A DNA stretch of 64,000 bases from Ignavibacteriota bacterium. GTDB taxonomy: Bacteria > Bacteroidota > Ignavibacteria > Ignavibacteriales > Ignavibacteriaceae. Shown here one piece after another: positions 46,101-54,441 of this stretch. The notes beneath the pieces are model-generated. The model was not told where the DNA came from. It ran no database searches and saw nothing but the letters and a program-made list of their open reading frames with translations. The stretch lies in assembly GCA_013285405.1 (NCBI GenBank), contig CP053446.1, positions 1,773,985 through 1,837,984 of the forward strand. Direction: 5' to 3'. Position 1 is the stretch's first letter. Each line of letters begins with the position of its first letter. The translations under genes and the position numbers were made by a program.

Positions 46101-46744
46101 TATCTATCAGCCTTTTTTGCTTGTCTTTCAAGGCTGGAAACATTTTTAGCAACTTCACTTACAATATCATTAACGCGAGTAAGATCGCTCATTACTTCTT
46201 CAAGTTTTCTAAGTGCAAGTCTTCTTCTCAATTTATATTTATTTACACCGGCAGCTTCTTCGAACATGGTTCTGCGTTCCTCAGCTTTGCTGCTAAGAAT
46301 AGTTTCAACCATTTTCAATTCGATAACAGAATATGCATTTGCACCAATACCTGTATCCATAAAAAGATTAGTAATGTCTTTTAAGCGGCAGATGTTTTTA
46401 TTCAGCAGATATTCGCTTTCGCCGGAGCGGAAAATTCTTCTGGTAATTGTCACATCAGTATATTCGGTTGGAAGTATGCCTTTTGTATTCTCTATAATGA
46501 GTGAAACTTCTGCCATTCCCATCGGTTTTCTGGTTGAAGTTCCATTGAAAATAACGTTTTCCATTTTATCGCTTCGCAATGTGCTGCTTCTTTGTTCGCC
46601 AAGACACCATCTGATTGCATCCACAATATTAGTCTTTCCACAGCCGTTTGGTCCCACAATTGAAGTAACGCCTTCGTGGAATTTTATCGGTGTTTTCTGC
46701 GCAAAAGATTTAAATCCAAATATTTCAAGCTTTGATAAATACAA
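43157..46744 (-). CDS. smc: chromosome segregation protein SMC
   Basis: A 1195-residue condensin ATPase. The N-terminal Walker A is GVTSIVGPNGCGKTNIVDAI, followed by a long coiled coil (about 170-500). The hinge (roughly 510-660) contains NGRVTLLANAG and ATYPE-like GDLAEGTGLIESG. A second coiled coil follows (to about 1000), then the C-terminal signature and Walker B, SIELLSGGEKTLTAIALLFA and FCILDEIDAPLDDANIDRF. Full length. It starts 9 bases after the GH2-like gene and is followed by lipid genes. Confidence 0.97.
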   Translation of the reverse strand: MYLSKLEIFGFKSFAQKTPIKFHEGVTSIVGPNGCGKTNIVDAIRWCLGEQRSSTLRSDKMENVIFNGTSTRKPMGMAEVSLIIENTKGILPTEYTDVTITRRIFRSGESEYLLNKNICRLKDITNLFMDTGIGANAYSVIELKMVETILSSKAEERRTMFEEAAGVNKYKLRRRLALRKLEEVMSDLTRVNDIVSEVAKNVSSLERQAKKADRYNQLSSRLKEIELELAEREYAWFLDKAEEIIQNKVENNKKKKQCEDEIFLLSEKLDAIKKNLASYETELKNKRIEENQQTESIYKLRSDISVSKERQNSVKLNISRYENEIIELNSRTEAKRNIIAQALHSTELLTQEIDKKRELKDDLKLKIEEAGSLLDQKRAEVKKHSEVIVSGLKQVSDKENELLNITKTLEDRNSQIGKLNTRILNLTSDVAKTVGFLENLKEEKEKVSSKLNEAEDNYAKKTQEKEKLEQELNDYKAKELELNSILQSLSDKISFIQNLVDNLEGVSQGTKSLLELKNWANGRVTLLANAGNSSDDLRAAVEAALRNNVNDILISSLEELKKGIQHLKNNNLGRASFYLKQNGDGSSGFITNLQNFFTNRQKKKIKAESSFKIWAADAVQVDAQWKNYFQKLLGKTAVVKDIDSAISLSQKYSDFRFVTLDGDLAEGTGLIESGSPVVDESLFGKRQLLMEIKKEIPSRQIELSDISKKISDYEERIDKIDLKVLSDQGRMLVNDLANIDKQISQFEFEKKKANDEIEKIRQLIQDTASESNKLDNDKSIINTQLAEIQNRKTLAESKLHSLEEENRKAELYFDQLVAEENEIKIALERSLGEVRNLRNTITQSEENIENTGKSIGSRRNDIEAAHTEVSGINIRINKLESEAGDLENKKQLIIEELQKVETEYDALRSESSVIDSNINTIRIEKDNILDANRDLEIKLNEYEIKKNNLLEHINEEYSIKIDRKKFDDNDTFEFEPRKEEVHDLRQKIRNLGPINLLAYSEFEEERDRLEFLNKQRDDLVESEKDIVKTIEEINHTAQAKFAETFNQIKENFIRVFRSLFDPGDEADLKLEEGADPLEGKIEIIAKPKGKRPTSIELLSGGEKTLTAIALLFAIYLVKPSPFCILDEIDAPLDDANIDRFTRLIKQFSENTQFIVVTHNKRTMEAAETLYGVTMQEEGVSKLVSVRFNEDINVVA

Positions 46745-46753
46745 ATCTGACCT

Positions 46754-49351
46754 TTAAAAAATATTAAACTGTTTCGTTGCAAAAAGCAGATACTGAATAG
46801 TTGAATATTTGAGTTCATAATAAAATAAAACAACACCAATCAAAGCAAGAATGAAAAGAATACTATAGAGATAAACCGATCCCGGTTTTGAATCAAACAG
46901 AACATGTATTCCCTTCATCAGTCTGTAAAGAACCCATAAGTTAATGGCAATAAGTCCGAGATAAACATAAGAATTTATATCACCAGTAAACAATAGTCTG
47001 TATAAAATTATTCCAACAGGAATAAGTAAAACTACAGGAAGCATCGCCCAAATAAATGTAAAATAAACACTGATAATGTAAACTCGTGTCTTAACAAACA
47101 TTGAGGCAATCTTAATAATCAGGGCAATGATGACAAAGAGAACAATGTTAAATACAGTGAGCCACAATATTGCCATTGTAGGATGCCATGCCAGATAATT
47201 AACTACATGCATTAGCATCGGACTGGCAAAAGCAAGAAGCAGATTTTCAAAAACCAGACTGGTTTTCAGATGAAATAAAACATTGCTTACGATAAGTGCA
47301 ACAACAGCGGCGATTATCAATCCAAGTAAAGTAGTTTGTGAAGCAGAAATTATTCTTTGATCCCGAACATCAGAAAAGAAATTATACGGACGAAGCAAAG
47401 CTCGCGAAGCATCTTCACGAAACTTTCTTCCGGAATTTACCAGAACTCCCATAAATATTGCCAGCAAAAGCCCAAAGACTATGAAAGTCATTGGTGAATC
47501 ATCTTTTTTGCTGCCGATAGGGATTGTTACTTTTTCAAGATTATTCAACTTTGAATAAACTACTTTGTAGCTGATTCTGTTTTTACTGCGTTCTTCATCC
47601 ATCAATCCGATTTTATATAAATTCCTTTCACTACCGCCGCAAAGAAGTGAGGAATAATCTCCACAATAATCATTAAATGAATTCAGAAAGAATGCAGGCG
47701 CTTTGATCTGATTGAGATAATCAAAAAATTCTTCATAATATTTTGCTTGCGCTTCAAAAGAAAATTCATTCAGATATCCATCGCTTCCCCCGATATAGAC
47801 AGGATAAGAAACGGATGAAAAGAAAACTTTTCCTTTACCAATCTTGCTCTGAAGTTCTCTGATCTGTTCATCAAAACTGATTGGGTCATCGTAAAAAAAT
47901 TCCAGACCATACAAATCAAGTTTGTCAATAACAGGAATGTTTGTTCCCCAAAATGAAGCGTAAGTAAGAAGATGGCTTCTTTCTTTTGCAGAATTAGCCA
48001 GAGTTGTTATCAACGAAATATGTTCTTCAAGTTCAGGAAGAAATGTTCCGCCAAAACCTATTGCTGCAAATGAAGAATAATCACCATAAAACGAAATGTA
48101 ATTGTATAGAAACTCTTCGCTTCTGCTGATAAAACTTTCCTCTGAAGCAATTCCTTTGGGTACAGCGTTGATAGGAATTTCAAGAAATGCAAAGAGTCCG
48201 TACTTCGTACACAAACTAAGATAATATGGATGCACAGTACTTTTAGCAAACCGAACCGAATTAAATCCCGCTTCGTGTATCATTAAAATATCTCTTTCCA
48301 TATCCTCGTAAGCAATCAGCCTGCCATAATTTTCAACGCCGGGATAGTAGGAAACTCCTTTTAAAGTATAATCAGCACCGTTGAGCTTAAATGATTCTTC
48401 TCCGTACTTGAGGTCATACAACGAAATCAATTTTATTTTTTGATCAATGAGTGAATCACCGTTGAATATCTGCTGTTTTAAAACGTACGAAGCTGGTGTT
48501 TCAGGAGTCCACAAAAGTGCTGAAGGAATATCAATTTTTTGTTTGATTGAAATATCCTTGTTGCGATCAAGCACAAATTTGAATTCAGATGTTTCTTTGA
48601 CAAGATTTCCTGCCTGATCAGTTACTGCGATTACTAAATTATAAGAAGGGGAAATATCACCAACGATTGAATTTTCTCTGGATCTGTTATTTTTTATCAA
48701 CGTCTCAATACTGAGCGAAGCATTTTTATAATCATGAGAAAATGAATTTTCAATTTTTTCTTTAACGATATAAAAATCCGGTTCCAGATGAATGTAAACA
48801 TCACCTATTATTCCACCACGATTTTGTGGAAAGAGAAATCGCTGCTTCTGAGGGATAGTATTTTTAGAATTGAGTTCGTAAAGTAACTTCAGAGATAAAA
48901 CATTTTTACTAGTGCTTTTTAAGATATCTCTCGGCAGTAAAATTCTGAATGGATATTCACCACCGCTGTGACGGTAAATAATAGTATTGTTCAGCGAAAT
49001 ATCAGCGGTATAATTTATTGAAAAGAAAACCAGTTCTAATGTGTTCTTTACTATCTGGTTTTTTGTCAGTTCAAATTCCTTTTCAAAAATTAATTCACCT
49101 TCACCTTCAAATATTGATGGCACTTTCACTTCCACCTTTGGTGCATCTTCATCTTTTGCTGATCGAACCGACCAATTTCCATTCAAAGGAATTATTGAAC
49201 GGGTAGAACTGAGATCGAAAAAGAGTGAATCATTAGAACGAATTTTATAATCGGGAACTTCTTTAAAAACAACCTGACTGAATGAAAAATGAAAAGCAAA
49301 TAGTGCAAGAAATCCTGACAATACCAGAAATCTTAAGGGGAAGGTTAACAT
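46754..49351 (-). CDS. GH2-like beta-sandwich/TIM-barrel protein fused to a membrane domain
   Basis: An 865-residue protein. A signal segment (LRFLVLSGFLALFAFHFSFS) is followed by a GH2 sugar-binding-like sandwich (about 50-180). A beta-sandwich and a TIM-barrel part follow, with ADYTLKGVSYYPGVENYGRL and MIHEAGFNSVRFAKSTVHPY. Where active GH2 enzymes have the acid/base Asn-Glu, the text reads AAIGFGGTFLPELEEH, so the NE pair is missing and hydrolysis is doubtful. After residue 620 about seven hydrophobic segments follow, predicted to lie in the inner membrane. The fusion of an extracytoplasmic GH2-like part to a polytopic domain is unusual. It lies directly ahead of smc (9 bases). Confidence 0.7.
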   Translation of the reverse strand: MLTFPLRFLVLSGFLALFAFHFSFSQVVFKEVPDYKIRSNDSLFFDLSSTRSIIPLNGNWSVRSAKDEDAPKVEVKVPSIFEGEGELIFEKEFELTKNQIVKNTLELVFFSINYTADISLNNTIIYRHSGGEYPFRILLPRDILKSTSKNVLSLKLLYELNSKNTIPQKQRFLFPQNRGGIIGDVYIHLEPDFYIVKEKIENSFSHDYKNASLSIETLIKNNRSRENSIVGDISPSYNLVIAVTDQAGNLVKETSEFKFVLDRNKDISIKQKIDIPSALLWTPETPASYVLKQQIFNGDSLIDQKIKLISLYDLKYGEESFKLNGADYTLKGVSYYPGVENYGRLIAYEDMERDILMIHEAGFNSVRFAKSTVHPYYLSLCTKYGLFAFLEIPINAVPKGIASEESFISRSEEFLYNYISFYGDYSSFAAIGFGGTFLPELEEHISLITTLANSAKERSHLLTYASFWGTNIPVIDKLDLYGLEFFYDDPISFDEQIRELQSKIGKGKVFFSSVSYPVYIGGSDGYLNEFSFEAQAKYYEEFFDYLNQIKAPAFFLNSFNDYCGDYSSLLCGGSERNLYKIGLMDEERSKNRISYKVVYSKLNNLEKVTIPIGSKKDDSPMTFIVFGLLLAIFMGVLVNSGRKFREDASRALLRPYNFFSDVRDQRIISASQTTLLGLIIAAVVALIVSNVLFHLKTSLVFENLLLAFASPMLMHVVNYLAWHPTMAILWLTVFNIVLFVIIALIIKIASMFVKTRVYIISVYFTFIWAMLPVVLLIPVGIILYRLLFTGDINSYVYLGLIAINLWVLYRLMKGIHVLFDSKPGSVYLYSILFILALIGVVLFYYELKYSTIQYLLFATKQFNIF

Positions 49352-49524
49352 CCGATAAGCGAATCCTTTGAAAAATTATAAAAAACGCACAAATATAATA
49401 CAGAAACGAGGTGAAATCAATCGGAAAGTTGAAGTATTACGAGAATACATCAAGTCAGGTTTTTAGCACAATCTTCAATTTGTAGTTGAGATATAAAATT
49501 CTTTGCCCAAACTTTTTATGATTA

Positions 49525-49620
49525 CTAACGCAGCAGAACCATCTTCTTCGAGCTTAAATATTTCTCAGCAATAAGTTGATAAATATAAATGCCACTCACA
49601 AGTTTCGATGCATCTCCGCC
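49525..49620 (-). pseudogene. remnant of a T9SS cargo C-terminal sorting tail
   Basis: Read on the minus strand, the end of a frame gives ASKLVSGIYIYQLIAEKYLS followed by SKKMVLLR and a TAG at 49525-49527. This is the final strand of the T9SS sorting domain seen whole in the subtilase and in the split gene. Upstream the frame quickly loses sense and enters repeat sequence, so only the tail of a lost secreted protein remains. The rest of 49352-49980 holds repeats and no gene. Confidence 0.65.
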
Positions 49621-49659
49621 GGAGGAAGGTCCTCTTTTTGCGAAAAATTAAACTTCATA

Positions 49660-49681
49660 CCTGTCTGCCGGACAGGCAAGG
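49660..49681. repeat. CCTGTCTGCCGGACAGG palindrome
   Basis: A perfect central palindrome followed by GGCTGGAATGACAG, as in the composite repeat at 33789-33900 where a similar palindrome is followed by GGCCGGAATGACAA. Confidence 0.65.
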
Positions 49682-49820
49682 CTGGAATGACAGTATCTCT
49701 CTTCCATTCTTTTGTAAATGAAATTGATAAAAGAACTCCAGGCTTCAACCCAACTATCAATTAAAATTTGGCTATCCAAAAGATTCCTTCGGAAAAGCCA
49801 ATACTCTCTTTCTTTTTTAA

Positions 49821-49966
49821 GAGGCTGTCTCAATAGGTTCTCTCAAGATATTTCATTCCCGGAAATATTTTACTCTATTTGGTTTTCGAGCTTGCCTGCT
49901 GCAAAAAAGTTTTTTCTGATGGAATCAGAAAAATTATCGAGAAAACATTGCTTGTGAGACAGCCTC
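49821..49966. mobile_element. MITE-like element, second copy family
   Basis: A 146-base segment bounded by GAGGCTGTCTCA (49821-49832) and TGAGACAGCCTC (49955-49966), the same ends as the element at 23610-23760. The interior is unrelated and has no ORF. It lies between the T9SS remnant and the subtilase gene. Confidence 0.7.
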
Positions 49967-49980
49967 AACAAAACTGAATT

Positions 49981-52188
49981 TTATTTCATCAATAACATCT
50001 TCTTCGTATCAACAAAAGTTCCATTCTGTCCGTTCGCTTTCAATTGATAAATATAAGTTCCAGATGGCAAATTGCTTGCGTTAAAATTAATTCTATGATA
50101 ACCAGCTTCAAGTGATTGGTTAACCAAACTTGACACCAACTCACCAATTACATTATATATTTCAACTGAAACATTACTCACCACAGGAATTGAGAATTCA
50201 ATCGAAGTTGAAGGATTAAAAGGGTTCGGGTAGTTTTGCATCAGTACAAAATTTTGTGGTGAGCCAATCTCTGCAAAAACTTCATTGCTGTATTCAACTG
50301 TTCCATCAAAATCAATTTGTTTCAAACGATAGCTGAATAAACCCATTGAAAGATTTGCATCAATGAATGAATAACTTTTTCTTTCTGTAGTAGTCCCAAA
50401 GCCGGGAACAAAACCAACTTCAATCCATCTTTCATCAAGAGGAGTTTTTCTTTCAACAGAAAACCCTGAATTATTTGTCTCAGTTGCTGTTGACCAATTC
50501 AAGGTAACTGAGTTTTCATTTGCTGATGCAATAAATGATGAGAGTTCAACAGGTATCATTGAAACTGCAAGTAAATAAGCCTGATATGCATCAATTCTAC
50601 CAGCACCATATCTCGGATCTTTACCCGGAGTTCCTTTTTCAACAGCAGTAGTCTGCAAAATCATACTAACATCTGCTGGAGTTAAATTCGGATTGACTGA
50701 TAGAAGTAATGCAGCAGTACCACAAACATGCGGCGTTGCACCGGAAGTTCCACTGAAAGAGGCGTAACCGCCATTATCAGAAGTTGTTGTTGTTCCGTTA
50801 CCGGGTGCAGAAACATCTGGCTTAAGCAAACCAATTGAACCTGGCATAGTTTCGTAAGGATAATCCTGATATGCTAATGGCATCGGATAAGGATAACCCG
50901 GATGATTAATCTGAATATCCTCCCATGTTGCTGGTCCATAAGGTGAACTACTGACAATTAAATCCGTTGAAGCCTGTACATTACCTACACCAATAATTGA
51001 ACTAAGACCTCCTGTTAAAGTCTGGTCAGGATGCAGCCAAGCTGGCGGTGAGTTTCCTGGTGCAGCTATATTAAATGGAATTGGTGCGCTGCCAAGGCTA
51101 TTGCCATCATTACTGGTAGAATTCGTATGAACAACACCAGCAGCCAATTCAAAATCAGTCATCTGTCTGTGCATCGGATAATTCGGCTGTGGTGAAAAAT
51201 ACCACTTGTAACTATGCGAACTTGTAATTACATCAACGCCTGCAGCAACAGAATATTGAATAGCAAGCCATGAAGTTGATTCGCCGCCGAGCCGGCAATT
51301 AATTAATTTTGCATGCGGCGCAACACCTGTCTGTGTTCCGTTTGTACCATCACCGCAAATAATACCGGCAGTATTCGTTCCATGTGTACCGGATGGACCG
51401 GGATTATTATCATTATTTTCAAAATCCCATCCTATAAAATCATCAACATAACCATTTGCATCGTTATCTATTCCATTAACATCACCAGGATCAAATACCC
51501 AGGCAGAACCATTCCATATAATTACTTTGCCATTACTGTTCACATCTTCACCAAGGTTATGCCAAATCTGATTTATTAAATCAGGGTGAGCCCAGAAACA
51601 ACCTGAATCATGATTTGCTGCAAGTACTCCTTGTCCACTATCGCCAGCAGCCCAGACAGCAGGTGCATTTATTAATACTAAACCGGGTTGTGGTGCAAGA
51701 ACATTTTCGGGAGCTACTGCAACTGATTCTTCAGTCGGATCAATAACCAGTGATTCATCATACTTTACATCATATCTTATTTCTGCAATTTCATCAAAGT
51801 TCTCTGCAAGATTATATATGACAGAGGGGACAGCAGAAAATATAATGGTATTTGCTGCCCAGAGGATATCAATTTTTGTAACAAGATTTTGCCTTTGAGC
51901 TTCTACAAGATAATTACGGATATTTTGCTGCTTAATCTCTGCATACTCTCTCAAGATTCTCACTACTTCTTTCTGTCGTTCTTTTTTGGGGAGAAAGGCA
52001 GTTTCTTGTTTTAAATCTTCATAAGAATATTGATCTTTCAGTGTAGCATAAACATCAATCATTTCATTGTTTGCGGCGTCAAGCAAAACAGTCTGAAGAT
52101 ACGGATTTATTCTGGTCGATTGTGCTTGGACATTTGAGATTCCAACTAAAATAATTGAGAGAAGAAGACTGGTTAAAATTTGCCTCAT
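49981..52188 (-). CDS. S8 subtilisin-like serine peptidase with T9SS sorting domain
   Basis: A 735-residue secreted peptidase. It has a signal peptide (about 1-22, ending VQAQS) and a propeptide-like region (47-140). The catalytic domain has Asp194 (ANHDSG), His269 (SGTHGTNTAGI) and Ser482 (FSGTSGATPHVCGTAALLL). A linker is followed by a fibronectin-like segment (ELSSFIASANENSVTLNWST), then the C-terminal sorting domain starting NYPNPFNPSTSIEFSIP and ending KKMLLMK. The sorting domain sends it through the type IX system to the cell surface or medium (family knowledge). Divergent from the 52407 membrane protein. Confidence 0.95.
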   Translation of the reverse strand: MRQILTSLLLSIILVGISNVQAQSTRINPYLQTVLLDAANNEMIDVYATLKDQYSYEDLKQETAFLPKKERQKEVVRILREYAEIKQQNIRNYLVEAQRQNLVTKIDILWAANTIIFSAVPSVIYNLAENFDEIAEIRYDVKYDESLVIDPTEESVAVAPENVLAPQPGLVLINAPAVWAAGDSGQGVLAANHDSGCFWAHPDLINQIWHNLGEDVNSNGKVIIWNGSAWVFDPGDVNGIDNDANGYVDDFIGWDFENNDNNPGPSGTHGTNTAGIICGDGTNGTQTGVAPHAKLINCRLGGESTSWLAIQYSVAAGVDVITSSHSYKWYFSPQPNYPMHRQMTDFELAAGVVHTNSTSNDGNSLGSAPIPFNIAAPGNSPPAWLHPDQTLTGGLSSIIGVGNVQASTDLIVSSSPYGPATWEDIQINHPGYPYPMPLAYQDYPYETMPGSIGLLKPDVSAPGNGTTTTSDNGGYASFSGTSGATPHVCGTAALLLSVNPNLTPADVSMILQTTAVEKGTPGKDPRYGAGRIDAYQAYLLAVSMIPVELSSFIASANENSVTLNWSTATETNNSGFSVERKTPLDERWIEVGFVPGFGTTTERKSYSFIDANLSMGLFSYRLKQIDFDGTVEYSNEVFAEIGSPQNFVLMQNYPNPFNPSTSIEFSIPVVSNVSVEIYNVIGELVSSLVNQSLEAGYHRINFNASNLPSGTYIYQLKANGQNGTFVDTKKMLLMK

Positions 52189-52406
52189 AACTATTCCTAA
52201 TTTTTTTGAATAAGTAGTTGTTTATTAAAAGTTAATATGTCTTTTTTTTTTGGTAATGTCAACTCAACAGAGAAAACATTTAGGAAAATAAAAGCTGATT
52301 GTAATTAAAAAATTTGAAACCTCTTTAAATTTTAATAATATTTGAAAATGAAGCAAAAAGTGCTAAGTTATACCAAGTAAAAATCTTCCACCAAAAGGTT
52401 GATTGT

Positions 52407-53615
52407 ATGGAAAGAATTATCACTTTAGCCCATTTTAAAAAATTTCTCATTCTTCTCGGATTTCTATTTCTTTTAGGAATTTATTTGCCAAAAATTGTCT
52501 CTGATAGCGGAGAAAAAAATCTTTATGTTCATCAAGCATCTGCCTTTATGCACGGACAATTGAATATTGATCAAAACCTTCAGGACGTTGCAGTTTATAA
52601 AAGCAAGTATTATGTACCGTTTCCACCTTTCCCTGCCGTACTGTTGTTACCTGTTGTAGCAGTCTTTGGGGTGTCTTCTACGAAAGTTATGCTCGTAAGT
52701 TTAATCCTTAGCCTACTCAACATTTTTCTTCTGTTAAAAATTCTCAAGCGACTTGAAATTGATTCCCAATACATATACTGGATAGTTGCTGCTTTTTTTC
52801 TCGGAACCGCTTACTTATCTTCTTCGTTACGAAGCTCCAGCGTATGGTTCTTTGCACACATTGTAGCAGTTACTTGTATGTTACTAGCACTAAATGAAGT
52901 TTTATGGAAAGGTAGGGGATTATTAGCAGGCTTGTTTCTCGGGATGGCATTTTTATCCAGGCAAATGTCTATCTATGCTCTATTCTTTCTTCTAATAGTA
53001 TTGATCGATAGAAATTCTTTAAAATCATTCAAATGGAAAGCAAGTAACATAATTGCATTCTTTTTTTCCTTAGGGTTGTGTTTTAGTTTATATCTTTTAT
53101 TCAACTGGATACGATTCGATAACATTTTTAACACTGGCTATTCATATATCGCTCTTCCAGGTTTCCTCAACGAACGTGTAGCAAGATATGGATTATTTTC
53201 ACCGGTATATATTCCGTTTAATTTATTATACATGTTTATACAAGGATTTCATGTAGAGTTCAGCTCTGCAACTCATTTGAGTGGTATTACAATGGATCCT
53301 TTCGGCACTTCAATTACATTTGCAAGCCCTTTTGTTTTCTTTGCCTTCTGGGCTAAATGGAAAAATAAATTACTGTGGGGCGCCTGGATCTCTATTAGTC
53401 TGATGATAATTCATACGTTACTTTATTACAATAACGGCTACGTGCAAGCTAATACACAAAGATTTTCATTAGACTTTCTGCCCATTATTATAATATTAGT
53501 TGCACTTTCATTAAAGAGTATACCGAAAAATCTGTGGAAAGCTTCGGTTGTTTACTCAATAATTATGAACGTCTTAGCTTTATCAATTATTTTTTTAGGG
53601 ACAATGGGATTTTAA
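52407..53615 (+). CDS. polytopic membrane protein, GT39/PMT-like (uncertain)
   Basis: A 402-residue protein with about ten hydrophobic segments. An extracytoplasmic loop after the first helix (SGEKNLYVHQASAFMHGQLN) and later loops such as FLGTAYLSSSLRSSSVWFFA and GMAFLSRQMSIYAL resemble membrane GT-C glycosyltransferases and their relatives. The signature residues of a named family are not clear enough to go further. It stands alone on the plus strand among minus-strand envelope genes. Function unknown. Confidence 0.55.
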   Translation: MERIITLAHFKKFLILLGFLFLLGIYLPKIVSDSGEKNLYVHQASAFMHGQLNIDQNLQDVAVYKSKYYVPFPPFPAVLLLPVVAVFGVSSTKVMLVSLILSLLNIFLLLKILKRLEIDSQYIYWIVAAFFLGTAYLSSSLRSSSVWFFAHIVAVTCMLLALNEVLWKGRGLLAGLFLGMAFLSRQMSIYALFFLLIVLIDRNSLKSFKWKASNIIAFFFSLGLCFSLYLLFNWIRFDNIFNTGYSYIALPGFLNERVARYGLFSPVYIPFNLLYMFIQGFHVEFSSATHLSGITMDPFGTSITFASPFVFFAFWAKWKNKLLWGAWISISLMIIHTLLYYNNGYVQANTQRFSLDFLPIIIILVALSLKSIPKNLWKASVVYSIIMNVLALSIIFLGTMGF

Positions 53616-53750
53616 TAGTAATATTTCTTATTGAACTATAAAGGATACAAGTGAGGGTTTAACCTGAAAATTCTTTATAAAGATTTAGGCATTATTAATT
53701 TTTATATTAAATAAAAACAGTAAGATTGAAGCAACTAAATATTATAACTA

Positions 53751-54428
53751 TTATTCAGTTAGTAATATATTGTTCAACTTTTCAACGGAAGCATTTACTT
53801 TTTTACTTTCTTCATTTGTTAGTTTCAGCTTTTTTATTTCCAGATATTCCCCGAGTGCCTCAGTATATAATCCTTTCTCATAAAAAATATCGGCAAATAA
53901 AATTCTATACTTTGCAATTTTTTTCGTGTCAGGATATTTCCGATAAGTTTCATTTGCAAAAATTATCGCTGATTCTTTCAAACCACTGCTGGCAAGTTCG
54001 GTTGCTCCGTTTAATCTTTTAATACCAAAATCATTTTCTCCAACATTAATAACTTTTTCATCTTCTTTTTCGCCGTAAGTTGCAGTAGTATTCGAGGGAC
54101 TTTTTCCGTTTGTTTTCGGTGCATTAATCATATTCTCCATTGCAAGTGCAAGAAGTAATTCATCTGTGCTCATTTTCTTAATACTTCCAACTGATATTGC
54201 GGATAATTCTTTCAACATTACAGACTCATCCTTACCAACTAATTTTACTGATGAGTTTTTTCCTGTGGAAACAAAAGCATCAGCATTGATTATTGTTCCC
54301 TCTTTTAATTTTATCCATTCTTCTGCTGTACCGGGTTGATAATAAACATCTCCTTTCAGATTCAATGCTTTGTATTCTTGTGCGAAGATAGAAGGTATAA
54401 AAAAAACAAACATCAAAATAATTTTCAT
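53751..54428 (-). CDS. exported FecR-like protein with TPR-like C-terminus
   Basis: About 225 residues. The start at 54428 (MKIILMFVFFIPSIFA, a clear signal peptide cut before QEY) is supported by GGAGA upstream; the longer frame at 54452 overlaps the previous gene. Residues 20-95 (GDVYYQPGTAEEWIKLKEGT, then VSTGKNSSVKLVGKDESVML) look like a FecR/LysM-like domain of the kind that reads out a surface parameter. The C-terminal half is helical and TPR-like. It is the last gene of a four-gene envelope operon. Function unknown. Confidence 0.6.
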   Translation of the reverse strand: MKIILMFVFFIPSIFAQEYKALNLKGDVYYQPGTAEEWIKLKEGTIINADAFVSTGKNSSVKLVGKDESVMLKELSAISVGSIKKMSTDELLLALAMENMINAPKTNGKSPSNTTATYGEKEDEKVINVGENDFGIKRLNGATELASSGLKESAIIFANETYRKYPDTKKIAKYRILFADIFYEKGLYTEALGEYLEIKKLKLTNEESKKVNASVEKLNNILLTE

Positions 54429-54441
54429 TTCACTTTCTCCA

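Noticed and set aside
46026..46757. 243-codon plus-strand open frame opposite smc
   Set aside because: It is antisense to the highly conserved SMC N-terminal ATPase domain, has no ribosome site, and its translation is low complexity (Ser/Leu rich).
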